Part shown: positions 7,998 through 17,119 of the stretch, piece by piece
Layout: the number at the start of each line of letters is the position of its first letter
Position numbering within the stretch: the first letter of the stretch is position 1
Origin: Escherichia albertii NBRC 107761 = DSM 17582
GTDB lineage: Bacteria; Pseudomonadota; Gammaproteobacteria; Enterobacterales; Enterobacteriaceae
NCBI RefSeq assembly: GCF_000759775.1
Contig: NZ_BBMY01000030.1
Span: 1 to 43,304, forward strand
Reading direction: 5' to 3'
Length of the DNA: 43,304 bases
Position numbers and translations under genes: made by a program
The notes under the pieces: model-generated
What the model was told of the DNA's origin: nothing
Databases searched by the model: none
What the model saw: the letters and a program-made list of their open reading frames with translations, nothing else

Positions 7998-10820
7998 CTA
8001 CAGCAGTGGCTTGAGGAAGCGCGCTGTATGTGAAGCTTCGCACTCTGCGACAGTTTCTGGCGTGCCGGAGACGAGGATCTCGCCGCCGCCGCTACCACCT
8101 TCCGGTCCCAGGTCGACAATCCAGTCAGCGGTTTTAATCACGTCGAGGTTGTGCTCAATTACCACAATGGTGTTGCCCTGATCGCGCAGTTTATGCAGTA
8201 CGTCGAGCAGCTGCTGAATATCGGCAAAGTGCAGGCCGGTGGTTGGCTCGTCGAGAATATACAGCGTCTGCCCGGTGCCGCGTTTTGACAGCTCACGCGC
8301 CAGCTTCACACGCTGGGCTTCACCGCCGGAAAGTGTGGTGGCGGACTGACCCAGACGAATGTACGTCAGGCCAACATCTATCAGCGTTTGCAGTTTACGC
8401 GCCAGCGCCGGAACGGCATCAAAGAACTCACGCGCCTCTTCGATGGTCATATCCAGCACTTCGTGGATGGTTTTACCTTTGTACTTAATCTCCAGCGTTT
8501 CGCGGTTATAGCGTTTACCTTTGCACTGGTCGCACGGTACGTAAATATCCGGCAGGAAGTGCATCTCCACTTTGATTACGCCATCGCCCTGGCAGGCTTC
8601 ACAGCGTCCACCACGGACGTTAAAGCTGAAACGTCCGGGCGTATAACCGCGCGCACGGGATTCCGGTACGCCAGCGAACAGTTCACGCACGGGCGTAAAT
8701 ACGCCGGTATAGGTCGCCGGGTTAGAACGCGGAGTTCGACCAATCGGGCTTTGGTCGATATCGATCACTTTATCGAAATGCTCCAGCCCCTGAATATCGC
8801 GATACGGTGCTGGTTCCGCGATGGTTGCGCCATTCAACTGGCGTTGCGCTATCGGGAACAGTGTGTCGTTAATCAGCGTGGATTTACCGGAACCAGAAAC
8901 CCCGGTGATGCAGGTGAACAGGCCGACCGGCAGCGTTAACGTCACGTCTTTCAGGTTGTTGCCGCGCGCGCCCGTCAGTTTTAGCACTTTTTCTGGATTC
9001 GCAGGTACGCGTTTCTTCGGCACTTCAATCTTGCGTTTACCGCTCATGTACTGCCCGGTCAATGACTCCGGCACAGCCATAATCGCTTCCAGCGGACCTT
9101 CCGCGACCACTTCACCGCCGTGAACACCCGCGCCCGGGCCGATGTCGATCACATGGTCAGCCGCGCGAATGGCGTCTTCGTCGTGCTCCACCACAATTAC
9201 GGTATTACCGAGATCGCGCAGGTGGATAAGCGTTCCCAACAGACGTTCGTTATCGCGCTGATGCAAGCCGATGGAGGGTTCATCCAGAACATACATAACG
9301 CCAACAAGGCCTGCGCCAATCTGGCTCGCCAGACGGATACGCTGGGCTTCGCCGCCGGAAAGTGTTTCTGCCGAGCGGGAAAGAGTCAGGTAATTCAGCC
9401 CGACGTTAACGAGGAATTTCAGGCGATCGCCAATCTCTTTAAGGATTTTTTCCGCAATTTTCGCTCGCTGGCCGGCGAGTTTGAGATTGTTGAAGAACTC
9501 CATCGCATGACCGATGCTCATATCGGAGATAGCGGGCAGCGGTGTATTCTCGACATAGACGTGGCGCGCTTCACGACGCAGACGCGTCCCTTCGCAACTG
9601 GCGCATGGACGATTGCTGATAAATTTGGCCAACTCTTCGCGTACCGCGCTGGATTCCGTCTCTTTATAACGGCGCTCCATATTGTGCAGCACGCCTTCGA
9701 ACGGATGACGACGGATAGAGGTATCGCCACGATCGTTCATGTACTTGAATTCGATATTTTCTTTGCCGGAACCGTACAGCACCACTTTTTGCACGTTCGC
9801 GCTCAGGCTGCCCCACGGCGCTTCGACGTCGAATTTATAGTGATCTGCCAGTGATTTCAGCATCTGGAAGTAGTAGAAATTACGCCGATCCCAGCCGCGG
9901 ATCGCGCCGCCTGCCAGCGACAGCTCAGGGTTTTGGATCACACGATCGGGATCGAAATATTGCTGTACGCCAAGACCGTCACAGGTCGGGCAGGCGCCCG
10001 CCGGATTGTTAAACGAGAACAGACGCGGTTCCAGTTCGCGCATACTGTAGCCGCAGATCGGGCAGGCGAAATTCGCGGAAAACAGCAGCTCTTCCGCTTT
10101 CGGGTCGTCCATATCGGCGACGACCGCCGTGCCGCCGGAAAGCTCCAGCGCAGTTTCAAACGACTCCGCCAGACGCTGGGTAAGATCGTCACGCACTTTG
10201 AAGCGATCAACCACGACTTCAATAGTGTGTTTCTTTTGCAGTTCCAGTTTTGGCGGATCGGAAAGATCGCAGACTTCGCCGTCAATGCGCGCGCGGATAT
10301 ACCCCTGACTAGCCAGATTCTCCAGCGTTTTGGTGTGTTCGCCTTTGCGCTCTTTAATGATTGGCGCAAGCAGCATCAGACGTTTACCTTCCGGCTGCGA
10401 CAGCACGTTGTCCACCATCTGGCTGACGGTTTGCGCCGCCAGCGGAACATCGTGGTCCGGGCAGCGCGGCTCGCCGACGCGGGCGTACAGCAGTCGCAAA
10501 TAGTCGTGGATTTCGGTGATTGTCCCCACCGTGGAGCGCGGGTTATGAGACGTCGATTTCTGTTCAATTGAGATGGCGGGTGAAAGCCCCTCAATATGAT
10601 CGACGTCCGGCTTTTCCATCAGTGACAGAAACTGCCGCGCATAGGCAGAAAGGGATTCAACGTAACGACGCTGCCCTTCGGCATATAAGGTGTCGAAAGC
10701 GAGCGAGGATTTGCCAGAACCCGAAAGCCCGGTCACGACAATCAGTTTGTCGCGGGGGATAACGAGGTTGATATTTTTGAGATTATGGGTGCGGGCGCCC
10801 CGAACTTCGATCTTATCCAT
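7998..10820 (-). CDS. uvrA: Excinuclease ABC subunit UvrA
   Basis: A 940-residue damage-recognition ATPase of nucleotide excision repair; a UvrA dimer with UvrB scans DNA and loads UvrB at lesions. The tandem ABC arrangement is complete. Walker A1 is [14 protein letters not shown] near residue 31, followed by zinc module CPICGY...CPTCDG, signature [12 protein letters not shown] and Walker [11 protein letters not shown]. In the second half are Walker A2 [13 protein letters not shown], zinc module CEACQG...CDQCKG, signature [12 protein letters not shown] and [10 protein letters not shown]. Full length matches E. coli UvrA. ATG 10820 is preceded by AAAGGTGA. It is transcribed divergently from ssb, and the LexA box at 10904-10923 makes it SOS-inducible. 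Confidence 0.98.
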   Translation of the reverse strand: MDKIEVRGARTHNLKNINLVIPRDKLIVVTGLSGSGKSSLAFDTLYAEGQRRYVESLSAYARQFLSLMEKPDVDHIEGLSPAISIEQKSTSHNPRSTVGTITEIHDYLRLLYARVGEPRCPDHDVPLAAQTVSQMVDNVLSQPEGKRLMLLAPIIKERKGEHTKTLENLASQGYIRARIDGEVCDLSDPPKLELQKKHTIEVVVDRFKVRDDLTQRLAESFETALELSGGTAVVADMDDPKAEELLFSANFACPICGYSMRELEPRLFSFNNPAGACPTCDGLGVQQYFDPDRVIQNPELSLAGGAIRGWDRRNFYYFQMLKSLADHYKFDVEAPWGSLSANVQKVVLYGSGKENIEFKYMNDRGDTSIRRHPFEGVLHNMERRYKETESSAVREELAKFISNRPCASCEGTRLRREARHVYVENTPLPAISDMSIGHAMEFFNNLKLAGQRAKIAEKILKEIGDRLKFLVNVGLNYLTLSRSAETLSGGEAQRIRLASQIGAGLVGVMYVLDEPSIGLHQRDNERLLGTLIHLRDLGNTVIVVEHDEDAIRAADHVIDIGPGAGVHGGEVVAEGPLEAIMAVPESLTGQYMSGKRKIEVPKKRVPANPEKVLKLTGARGNNLKDVTLTLPVGLFTCITGVSGSGKSTLINDTLFPIAQRQLNGATIAEPAPYRDIQGLEHFDKVIDIDQSPIGRTPRSNPATYTGVFTPVRELFAGVPESRARGYTPGRFSFNVRGGRCEACQGDGVIKVEMHFLPDIYVPCDQCKGKRYNRETLEIKYKGKTIHEVLDMTIEEAREFFDAVPALARKLQTLIDVGLTYIRLGQSATTLSGGEAQRVKLARELSKRGTGQTLYILDEPTTGLHFADIQQLLDVLHKLRDQGNTIVVIEHNLDVIKTADWIVDLGPEGGSGGGEILVSGTPETVAECEASHTARFLKPLL

Positions 10821-10903
10821 TCACCTTTCCCGGATTAAACACTTTCTTGCCCGGCGGCATGGCGCTACCGGCGGTCACAAACGGTTAATTATGACACAAA
10901 TTG

Positions 10904-10923
10904 ACCTGAATGAATATACAGTA
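10904..10923. promoter_or_regulatory. LexA (SOS) box shared by uvrA and ssb
   Basis: CTG-N10-CAG at 10906-10921 (CTGAATGAATATACAG) within an AT-rich 20-base site. Read on the minus strand it begins TACTGTATATTC, an excellent LexA operator. It lies 84 bases upstream of uvrA and about 150 upstream of ssb. Control of uvrA is established in E. coli; ssb is affected through its distal promoter. Confidence 0.92.
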
Positions 10924-11071
10924 TTGGAATGCAAAACCCACAATACAGTGTAACAATGTCGGGCCATGTTTGTTTACCGGAACCGAGGCCACATCGTGGT
11001 AAAAGCGCTATTGGTAATGGTACAATCGCGCGTTTACACTTATTAGAACGTTTTTTTCAGGAGACACGAAC

Positions 11072-11608
11072 ATGGCCAGCAGAGGCGTAAACAAGGTTAT
11101 TCTCGTTGGTAATCTGGGTCAGGACCCGGAAGTACGCTACATGCCAAATGGTGGCGCAGTTGCCAACATTACGCTGGCTACTTCCGAATCCTGGCGTGAT
11201 AAAGCGACCGGCGAGATGAAAGAGCAGACTGAATGGCACCGTGTTGTGCTGTTTGGCAAACTGGCTGAAGTGGCCAGCGAATATCTGCGCAAAGGTTCCC
11301 AGGTTTATATCGAAGGTCAGCTGCGTACCCGCAAATGGACCGACCAATCCGGCCAGGATCGCTACACGACAGAAGTTGTCGTAAACGTCGGCGGCACTAT
11401 GCAGATGTTGGGGGGGCGTCAGAGTGGTGGCGCTCCGGCTGGCGGCAATATCGGTGGCGGTCAGCCGCAGGGTGGTTGGGGTCAGCCTCAGCAGCCGCAG
11501 GGTGGCAATCAGTTCAGCGGCGGCGCGCAGTCTCGTCCGCAGCAGTCCGCTCCGGCAGCGCCGTCTAACGAACCGCCGATGGACTTTGATGACGATATCC
11601 CGTTCTGA
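11072..11608 (+). CDS. ssb: Single-stranded DNA-binding protein SSB
   Basis: A 178-residue tetrameric ssDNA-binding protein that protects exposed single strands and recruits replication and repair enzymes. The OB fold covers residues 1-110 ([45 protein letters not shown]). A Gly/Gln/Pro-rich disordered linker follows (about 113-168). The acidic tip MDFDDDIPF, which docks RecO, PriA, ExoI and other partners, is intact. A CAGGAG site precedes ATG 11072. It is divergent from uvrA. The sequence is nearly identical to K-12 SSB; the linker has RQSGGAP where I recall RQGGGAP. A hairpin at 11675-11699 downstream is the probable terminator. Confidence 0.98.
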   Translation: MASRGVNKVILVGNLGQDPEVRYMPNGGAVANITLATSESWRDKATGEMKEQTEWHRVVLFGKLAEVASEYLRKGSQVYIEGQLRTRKWTDQSGQDRYTTEVVVNVGGTMQMLGGRQSGGAPAGGNIGGGQPQGGWGQPQQPQGGNQFSGGAQSRPQQSAPAAPSNEPPMDFDDDIPF

Positions 11609-11674
11609 TTTGCCATTAAGAAAACAGGTTATGTTTTCTTAAGGCGGGCAATTAAAGCGCCGTCAACCATAAAA

Positions 11675-11699
11675 AGAAGCCTCCTTTGCGGAGGCTTCT
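11675..11699. terminator. Hairpin downstream of ssb
   Basis: AGAAGCCTCC-TTTGC-GGAGGCTTCT is a perfect 10-bp stem 66 bases after the ssb stop. It is followed by only a short T-rich stretch. A degenerate relative lies at 11852-11879, so the repeat element at 11709-11847 again sits between a pair of hairpins. Confidence 0.65.
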
Positions 11700-11708
11700 C
11701 AGATTTGC

Positions 11709-11847
11709 TGACAAAGTGCGATTTGTTCATGCCGGATGCGGCGTGAACGCCTTATCCAGCCAACAAAAACATGCAGTTTCAATATATTGCAGAGATTGTG
11801 TAGGCCTGATAAGCGCAGCGCATCAGGCTATTTTGCGTTTGTTATCA
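11709..11847. repeat. REP/BIME-type composite repeat, copy B (inverted)
   Basis: Inverted counterpart of the element at 7828-7962. Its reverse complement starts TGATAACAAACGCAAAATAG and contains the same spacer (CTCTGCAATATATTGAAACT) and both REP palindromes. It occupies the space between ssb and the end of yjcB. The two copies are about 3.9 kb apart and bracket uvrA-ssb. Confidence 0.85.
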
Positions 11848-11851
11848 GTCC

Positions 11852-11879
11852 CAGAAGCTTCTCTTTGCGGAGACTTCTG
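11852..11879. terminator. Degenerate hairpin downstream of yjcB
   Basis: CAGAAG...CTTCTG arms surround an inner CTTTGCGG segment, echoing the hairpin at 11675-11699 imperfectly. It lies five bases beyond the yjcB stop, which is read on the minus strand, and could terminate yjcB or stabilise its 3' end. Confidence 0.45.
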
Positions 11880-11883
11880 TTTA

Positions 11884-12165
11884 TCAGGTCAAAATCATCG
11901 GCCACTGTGGTGGCGCCTGATTCATTCCTTCCACCATCACGGACTCAATATTGCTCCAGATGGCGGTAATGTCCGCCATTGTGATGCCAAGCAATCCCAT
12001 CGCGAACCAACAGGCGGAAACGACCCCCAGACCACTGCTGATTACTGCAAGCCCGATGTAATCAGAGCGACGAAAACGAATGTTGAGCGTACTGGCCAGA
12101 AACATCAGTACGGCGCTAAGAAGTTGCCAGCGGAGAAGAACCACGCCAGTGGTGAGGGTAGCCAT
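11884..12165 (-). CDS. yjcB: Small inner-membrane protein YjcB
   Basis: A 93-residue protein with two to three hydrophobic helices (GVVLLRWQLLSAVLMFLAS, YIGLAVISSGLGVVSACWF, then MGLLGITMADITAIW) and no recognised enzymatic motif. Its sequence and length match E. coli YjcB, whose function is unknown. I set the start at ATG 12165, where AGAGGAA lies about seven bases upstream. A longer in-frame reading to 12264 adds an N-terminus with no hydrophobic or conserved character. It stands alone between copy B of the repeat element and the long pdeC leader region. A CRP-like site lies 131 bases upstream of its start. Confidence 0.85.
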   Translation of the reverse strand: MATLTTGVVLLRWQLLSAVLMFLASTLNIRFRRSDYIGLAVISSGLGVVSACWFAMGLLGITMADITAIWSNIESVMVEGMNQAPPQWPMILT

Positions 12166-12295
12166 CGAAAAATTCCTCTGAAAATAGCCGATGCTCTGGA
12201 CAGCGCGACGTTGCTCACTGGAGGCGTGGTACACTCTGGCTATCGTGGGGCTTGCAGAACACAAAAATGAAACGCTAAATCTGTTTCATTATTTT

Positions 12296-12311
12296 TGTGA
12301 ACTATATCACA
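12296..12311. promoter_or_regulatory. Consensus CRP-type site between yjcB and pdeC
   Basis: TGTGA-ACTATA-TCACA matches the symmetric cAMP-CRP core TGTGA-N6-TCACA at all ten positions. It lies in the 447-base non-coding gap 12166-12612, 131 bases from the yjcB start and about 300 from pdeC. No other convincing element was found in this gap, except an AT-rich possible promoter near 12520-12545. Confidence 0.6.
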
Positions 12312-12612
12312 CTTGATTGTTTGTTAGCCAGATTACGCCATCGCTTTTATTTCTGTACTTATTATGTGGTTTTTCAGTGGCATTGAAGGAACGCCAAATA
12401 ACAAAATGTTGTAACTTCCTGCCTTTTTTCTCTTTTTCAGGAAAGCTCTTTTGATATCAGCGAGTTATTTTTATTAGAACAACAATCATAAAGGTATCAA
12501 TTTCAAATCAGGCAAAAGTGCTATTTATACCGTAAGATTTATCTAACGTCGTCGGTAGTCAGGGTTTTCACCTTGCAATGACCAGATATAACCAGGCAGG
12601 GAATGAATAGAA

Positions 12613-14199
12613 ATGAGTCATAGCGCACGACACAAATTGCTGGCGTTGCCGGGCATTGTCTTTGTAGTACTTCTTCCCATCATTCTGTCGCTATGGATTG
12701 CTTTTCTTTGGGCGAAATCAGAAGTTAATAGTCAGCTTCGTACCTTTGCGCAGTTGGCGCTGGATAAATCCGAGTTGGTTATTCAACAGGCAGATTTGGC
12801 GAGCGATGAGGCGGAGCGTTATCAGGGACACGTTTGTACTCCCGCCCATCAAAAGCGAATGTTGAATATTATTCGCAATTATCTTTATATCAATGAACTG
12901 ATATATGCCCATGATAATCATTTTTTATGCTCATCGCTTATGGCCCCTGCTAACGGCTATATGATTGCACCTGCAGATTATAAGCGTGCTCCCAATGTTT
13001 CTATTTATTATTACCGTGATACGCTCTTTTTTTCAGGTTATAAAATGACCTATATGCAGCGGGGAAATTATGTGGCAGTTATCAACCCTCTATTCTGGAG
13101 CGAGGTGATGTCTGACGATCCAACGCTGCAATGGGGCGTGTATGATACGGTAACGAATGCTTTTTTCTCGTTAAGTAAATTGGCTTCGACAGAAACATTT
13201 TCACCTCTGATTCATCAGAATGAGTTAACTCTGGAGCGGAACGGTTACTTATATGCAATAGCCCATTCAACAAAACGTCCGATTGCCGCCATTGTTGCCA
13301 CCTCAAAACAGCGTCTTCTCTCCCATTTTTATAACCATCTTATCTTTGCTTTACCCGCAGGTATTTTGGGGAGTCTTGTACTGTTATTGCTCTGGTTGCG
13401 TATAAGCCAGGAGTACCGCTCTCCCAAACGAAAATTACAGCGCGCACTCGAAAAACGGCAACTCTGTCTTTATTACCAACCCATTATCGACATTAAAACA
13501 GAAAAATGTATTGGCGCCGAAGCGTTGTTGCGGTGGCCCGGAAATCAGGGACAGGTGATGAACCCGGCAGAGTTTATTCCTCTGGCGGAAAAAGAAGGAA
13601 TGATTGAACAGGTGACTGATTATGTCATTGATAACGTATTCAGTGAGCTGGGCGCGTATCTGGCAACCTATGCCGATCGCTATATTTCCATTAACTTGTC
13701 GGCTTCCGATTTTCATACTTCACGTGTGATTGCGCGAACCAATCAAAAAACAGAGCAATACGCGGTGCGCCCACAGCAAATTAAATTTGAAGTGACGGAA
13801 CATGTGTTTCTTGATGTCACCAAAATGACGCCGATTATTCAGGCCTTCCGCCAGGCGGGTTATGAAGTGGCAATTGATGACTTTGGCATTGGTTACTCCA
13901 ACCTACATAACCTTAAATCATTGAATATCGATATTTTAAAAATCGATAAATCGTTTGTTGAGACGCTGACTACCCACAAAACCAGCCATTTAATTGCGGA
14001 ACATATTATTGAACTGGCACATACTCTGGGGCTAAAAACGATCGCAGAAGGGGTAGAAACTGAGGAGCAGGTTAACTGGTTGCGTAAACGTGGCGTGCGC
14101 TATTGCCAGGGCTGGTTCTTTGCAAAAGCGATGCCGCCGCAGGTATTTATGGCATGGGCGGAGCAAGTACCCGCGCGCGAGTTAACGCGCGGGCAGTGA
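12613..14199 (+). CDS. pdeC: CSS-EAL cyclic-di-GMP phosphodiesterase PdeC
   Basis: A 528-residue inner-membrane enzyme that hydrolyses c-di-GMP to pGpG and so opposes biofilm matrix production. Membrane helices at about 11-33 and 242-264 bracket a periplasmic CSS domain with Cys75 and Cys106 (the latter in CSS). In the E. coli homologue these form a DsbA-dependent disulfide that restrains activity. The cytoplasmic EAL domain (about 270-515) keeps [33 protein letters not shown] and KIDKSFV, so it should be catalytically active. ATG 12613 follows a weak AGGGAATG site. It converges on soxS with two bases between stop codons. Formerly yjcC. Confidence 0.95.
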   Translation: MSHSARHKLLALPGIVFVVLLPIILSLWIAFLWAKSEVNSQLRTFAQLALDKSELVIQQADLASDEAERYQGHVCTPAHQKRMLNIIRNYLYINELIYAHDNHFLCSSLMAPANGYMIAPADYKRAPNVSIYYYRDTLFFSGYKMTYMQRGNYVAVINPLFWSEVMSDDPTLQWGVYDTVTNAFFSLSKLASTETFSPLIHQNELTLERNGYLYAIAHSTKRPIAAIVATSKQRLLSHFYNHLIFALPAGILGSLVLLLLWLRISQEYRSPKRKLQRALEKRQLCLYYQPIIDIKTEKCIGAEALLRWPGNQGQVMNPAEFIPLAEKEGMIEQVTDYVIDNVFSELGAYLATYADRYISINLSASDFHTSRVIARTNQKTEQYAVRPQQIKFEVTEHVFLDVTKMTPIIQAFRQAGYEVAIDDFGIGYSNLHNLKSLNIDILKIDKSFVETLTTHKTSHLIAEHIIELAHTLGLKTIAEGVETEEQVNWLRKRGVRYCQGWFFAKAMPPQVFMAWAEQVPARELTRGQ

Positions 14200-14201
14200 A
14201 A

Positions 14202-14525
14202 CTACAGGCGATGGCGATAATCGCTGGGGGTGCGATCAAACTGCCGACGGAAAACGCGAGAAAAGGTCTGCTGCGAGACATAACCCAGATCCATCGCGAT
14301 ATCAAAAATAGGGCGCTCGGTGGTGCGCAACTCGACGGCGGCCAGCAACAGGCGGCGTTGACGAATGTAATCGCCAAGCGTTTGATGCGTCACCGCGCGG
14401 AACATCCGCTGCAAGTACCACTTTGAATAGCCTGATTTTTTCGCGACGATGTCAATGTTCAGCGGCTGGTCGATATGTTCGTCAATCCATGCAATAAGAT
14501 CCTGAATAATTTTCTGATGGGACAT
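14202..14525 (-). CDS. soxS: Superoxide-response AraC-family activator SoxS
   Basis: A 107-residue monomeric AraC/XylS activator that consists of the two helix-turn-helix subdomains only, with no effector domain. It switches on the superoxide and redox-drug regulon (sodA, zwf, fumC, micF, acrAB). Visible motifs are IDIVAKKSGYSKWYLQRMF (first HTH) and IFDIAMDLGYVSQQTFSRVFRRQF (second HTH). The protein appears identical to the K-12 one. An AGAGG site precedes ATG 14525. Its only input is SoxR, bound between the -35 and -10 elements of the soxS promoter at 14573-14603. Activity is limited by rapid turnover in known strains. Confidence 0.98.
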   Translation of the reverse strand: MSHQKIIQDLIAWIDEHIDQPLNIDIVAKKSGYSKWYLQRMFRAVTHQTLGDYIRQRRLLLAAVELRTTERPIFDIAMDLGYVSQQTFSRVFRRQFDRTPSDYRHRL

Positions 14526-14572
14526 AAATCTGCCTCTTTTCAGTGTTCAGTTCGTTAATTCATCTGTCGGGG

Positions 14573-14603
14573 AGTATAATTCCTCAAGTTAACTTGAGGT
14601 AAA
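14573..14603 (-). promoter_or_regulatory. soxS promoter with SoxR operator
   Basis: Read on the minus strand: -35 TTTACC, a 19-base spacer and -10 TATACT. The spacer carries the perfect 18-base palindrome CCTCAAGTTAACTTGAGG (14582-14599). The over-long 19-base spacer is the hallmark of MerR-family activation, in which oxidised SoxR distorts DNA to realign the elements. The same site overlaps the soxR promoter region. Confidence 0.92.
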
Positions 14604-14610
14604 GCGATTT

Positions 14611-15075
14611 ATGGAAAAGAAATTACCCCGCATTAAAGCCTTGCTCACCCCAGGCGAAGTTGCGAAACGCAGTGGTGTGGCGGTATCGACGCTGCATTTT
14701 TATGAGAGCAAAGGTCTGATTAGCAGTATCCGTAACAGCGGCAATCAGCGGCGATATAAGCGTGATGTGCTGCGATATGTTGCAATCATCAAGATAGCTC
14801 AACGCATTGGCATTCCACTGGCGACTATTGGCGAGGCGTTCGGCGTATTACCTGAAGGGCATACCTTGAGCGCAAAAGAGTGGAAACAACTTTCGTCGCA
14901 ATGGCGAGAAGAGCTGGATCGCCGCATACACACCCTGGTGGCGCTGCGTGATGAACTGGATGGTTGTATTGGTTGCGGCTGCCTTTCACGCAGTGACTGC
15001 CCGTTGCGTAACCCTGGCGACCGTTTAGGAGAGGAAGGAACAGGCGCGCGTTTGTTGGAAGACGAGCAAAACTAA
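14611..15075 (+). CDS. soxR: Redox-sensing MerR-family activator SoxR
   Basis: A 154-residue dimeric sensor of redox-cycling compounds. The winged HTH (about 12-80; [20 protein letters not shown]) binds the palindrome at 14582-14599. A dimerisation helix leads to the [2Fe-2S] ligands C119, C122, C124 and C130 in [12 protein letters not shown], all present. Oxidation of the cluster activates soxS. Compared with K-12 as I remember it, residues 27 (Thr for Ala) and 38 (Ser for Thr) differ. T38S is a common natural variant; residue 27 lies in the DNA-binding domain. The stop codon is part of the terminator stem at 15072-15096, and the 3' end is overlapped by the antisense SraL RNA. Confidence 0.98.
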   Translation: MEKKLPRIKALLTPGEVAKRSGVAVSTLHFYESKGLISSIRNSGNQRRYKRDVLRYVAIIKIAQRIGIPLATIGEAFGVLPEGHTLSAKEWKQLSSQWREELDRRIHTLVALRDELDGCIGCGCLSRSDCPLRNPGDRLGEEGTGARLLEDEQN

Positions 15076-15203
15076 AGCGCCGCAAGGGCGCTTTAGTTTG
15101 TTTCCGGTCTTTGTCTTTCTCTCTATCCCGCTGGTACACGGGAGGGTTTCCCCCGACGTCAACACACCTCATTCGAGCACGTGGTGGAGGTTCCGGTTTG
15201 TGT
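15068..15203 (-). ncRNA. sraL: SraL (RyjA) small RNA, antisense to the soxR 3' end
   Basis: In E. coli and Salmonella a stationary-phase, RpoS-linked sRNA of about 140 nt is encoded here opposite the soxR terminus and pairs with trans targets such as tig mRNA. On the minus strand the hairpin CTAAAGCGCC...GGCGCTTTAG followed by TTTT ends at 15068. A candidate extended -10, TAGTATATC, lies at about 15205-15213, giving a transcript of roughly 135 nt. The 5' end is approximate. Identification is by position and terminator. Confidence 0.65.
15072..15096. terminator. Bidirectional terminator of soxR and SraL
   Basis: CTAAAGCGCC-GCAAG-GGCGCTTTAG forms a perfect 10-bp stem. On the plus strand it includes the soxR stop codon (15073-15075) and is followed by TTTG. 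On the minus strand it is followed by TTTT and serves as the intrinsic terminator of SraL. Confidence 0.85.
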
Positions 15204-15347
15204 CGATATACTAATTGTATGTCACCCTTGTTTCTTCGCCAGTGCAAAGCGGTGCTTTTTAGCCGCAATGTTTTTGCCCTCTTGCGCGATTTTTTGCTGC
15301 AACTCTTCGCCACAAAACGTCTGTAAATGCCGTCATTTTGCGCACTG

Positions 15348-15363
15348 ACGATAACGTTTGCGC
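15348..15363. promoter_or_regulatory. PurR-like operator 1 upstream of ghxQ
   Basis: ACGATAACGTTTGCGC matches the purine repressor operator ACGCAAACGTTTGCGT at 13 of 16 positions, including the central CG and AACGTTTGCG. It is 257 bases upstream of ghxQ. Weaker AACGTTTGC-type repeats follow at 15451-15462 and 15490-15505. Confidence 0.5.
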
Positions 15364-15489
15364 ATCAATTGCCTGGTTTTTCATCGTTAATACAAGAAAA
15401 GGGAAAAAAGCAACAAACTTTGGTTGAAAAAGCCGCTATGATCGCCGGATAATCGTTTGCTTTTTTTACCACCCGTTTTGTATGCGCGG

Positions 15490-15505
15490 AGCTAAACGTT
15501 TGCTT
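15490..15505. promoter_or_regulatory. PurR-like operator 2 upstream of ghxQ
   Basis: AGCTAAACGTTTGCTT matches the PurR operator at 12 of 16 positions and sits 115 bases upstream of ghxQ, nearer to where a promoter would be. Purine-repressor control of ghxQ fits its role in hypoxanthine/guanine uptake. The rest of the gap 15204-15619 holds no credible gene. Confidence 0.5.
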
Positions 15506-15619
15506 TTTTGCGACGCCCCAGATTGTCGCAAACCTGAAGCAGGAAGATAACGTTTTGCTGGCAGGGGATTGTCCGCCACGCATCTTGACGAAAAATAAAC
15601 TCTCAGGGGATGTTTTCTT

Positions 15620-16969
15620 ATGTCTACGCCATCAGCGCGTACCGGCGGTTCTCTCGACGCCTGGTTTAAAATTTCACAACGTGGAAGCACTGTCCGTCAG
15701 GAAGTGGTTGCCGGGTTAACAACATTTCTGGCGATGGTCTATTCGGTTATCGTTGTTCCGGGCATGTTGGGTAAGGCGGGTTTCCCGCCAGCAGCGGTTT
15801 TCGTAGCGACCTGTCTGGTCGCCGGACTGGGTTCTATCGCAATGGGGCTGTGGGCCAATCTGCCGTTGGCAATCGGCTGCGCCATCTCCCTGACCGCATT
15901 TACGGCATTCAGCCTGGTATTGGGACAACATATTAGCGTTCCGGTTGCGCTGGGCGCCGTATTTTTGATGGGCGTGCTGTTTACGGTCATCTCGGCAACG
16001 GGCATCCGTAGCTGGATCTTACGCAACCTGCCACATGGCGTGGCGCACGGTACAGGGATTGGTATCGGCCTGTTCCTGCTGCTGATTGCCGCCAATGGCG
16101 TTGGCCTGGTGATTAAAAACCCGCTTGATGGTCTGCCCGTCGCGCTGGGTGATTTCACGACTTTCCCGGTGATGATGTCGCTGGTCGGCCTGGCGGTGAT
16201 CATCGGACTGGAAAAACTGAAAGTGCCTGGTGGTATTCTGTTGACCATTATCGGTATCTCGATTGTTGGTCTGATCTTCGATCCTAATGTCCACTTCTCC
16301 GGCATTTTCGCCATGCCTTCATTGAGCGACGAAAACGGCAATTCGCTGATTGGTAGCCTGGATATTATGGGCGCGCTGAATCCGGTAGTCCTGCCAAGCG
16401 TGCTGGCGCTGGTGATGACGGCGGTTTTTGATGCTACCGGGACTATCCGTGCGGTAGCCGGGCAGGCTAACTTGCTGGATAAAGATGGGCAAATCATCGA
16501 CGGCGGGAAAGCACTGACCACTGACTCTATGAGCAGCATCTTCTCTGGTCTGGTGGGGGCAGCTCCGGCAGCGGTATACATCGAGTCTGCGGCGGGTACG
16601 GCGGCGGGCGGTAAAACCGGTTTGACGGCTATCACCGTTGGCGTGCTGTTCCTGCTGATTCTGTTCCTCTCTCCGCTCTCTTATCTCGTTCCGGGGTACG
16701 CAACGGCTCCGGCGCTGATGTACGTTGGCCTGCTGATGCTGAGCAACGTGGCGAAAATCGACTTTGCTGATTTTGTCGATGCGATGGCGGGACTGGTCAC
16801 GGCGGTGTTCATTGTCCTGACCTGTAACATCGTGACTGGCATCATGATTGGTTTCGCAACTCTGGTGATTGGTCGTCTGGTTTCCGGCGAATGGCGTAAG
16901 TTGAACATCGGTACGGTCGTCATCGCCGTGGCACTGGTGGCCTTCTACGCAGGGGGGGGGGCTATCTGA
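15620..16969 (+). CDS. ghxQ: Guanine/hypoxanthine:H+ symporter GhxQ
   Basis: A 449-residue inner-membrane permease of the AzgA-like NCS2 family, importing guanine and hypoxanthine with protons. It has about 13-14 hydrophobic segments and the family motifs [19 protein letters not shown] near the N-terminus, [30 protein letters not shown] and [21 protein letters not shown] site lies nine bases before ATG 15620. The coding sequence ends in a run of ten G residues (16952-16961) encoding most of AGGGAI, so replication slippage there would alter the last residues and the stop. PurR-like operators lie upstream. The terminator at 16987-17015 separates it from yjcE. Formerly yjcD. Confidence 0.94.
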   Translation: MSTPSARTGGSLDAWFKISQRGSTVRQEVVAGLTTFLAMVYSVIVVPGMLGKAGFPPAAVFVATCLVAGLGSIAMGLWANLPLAIGCAISLTAFTAFSLVLGQHISVPVALGAVFLMGVLFTVISATGIRSWILRNLPHGVAHGTGIGIGLFLLLIAANGVGLVIKNPLDGLPVALGDFTTFPVMMSLVGLAVIIGLEKLKVPGGILLTIIGISIVGLIFDPNVHFSGIFAMPSLSDENGNSLIGSLDIMGALNPVVLPSVLALVMTAVFDATGTIRAVAGQANLLDKDGQIIDGGKALTTDSMSSIFSGLVGAAPAAVYIESAAGTAAGGKTGLTAITVGVLFLLILFLSPLSYLVPGYATAPALMYVGLLMLSNVAKIDFADFVDAMAGLVTAVFIVLTCNIVTGIMIGFATLVIGRLVSGEWRKLNIGTVVIAVALVAFYAGGGAI

Positions 16970-16986
16970 TTTTTAATATGATTCTG

Positions 16987-17015
16987 AAAACGGGCGACAA
17001 GTGTTGCCCGTTTTT
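16987..17015 (+). terminator. Intrinsic terminator of ghxQ
   Basis: CGGGCGACA-AG-TGTTGCCCG stem (one G-T pair) with flanking AAAA and TTTTT, 18 bases after the ghxQ stop. Strong U tract (TTTTTATTTT). Confidence 0.85.
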
Positions 17016-17119
17016 ATTTTCCCCGCACATTGTGTGAGCTTTTGCGATATTCTGAAAAACTGAGAATCCGGGTATAACGCCTTTCTCAGATCATAAAAAA
17101 CATCGCAAACAGGGAACAC

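Noticed and set aside
9120-9854. Long plus-strand open frame (244 codons) opposite uvrA
   Set aside because: It is a shadow of the uvrA reading frame in GC-rich coding sequence; it has no ribosome site and a composition unlike a protein.
11686-12270. Plus-strand open frame of 194 codons between ssb and pdeC
   Set aside because: It reads through the repeat element and then antisense to yjcB; it is not conserved-looking and has no start signal.
15111-15583. Small open frames in the soxR-ghxQ gap
   Set aside because: Low-quality translations that overlap the SraL RNA and PurR-like sites, with no ribosome sites.
15739-16635. Minus-strand open frame of 298 codons opposite ghxQ
   Set aside because: Antisense shadow of a strong membrane-protein gene, with Pro/Ser/Ile-rich translation typical of such shadows.
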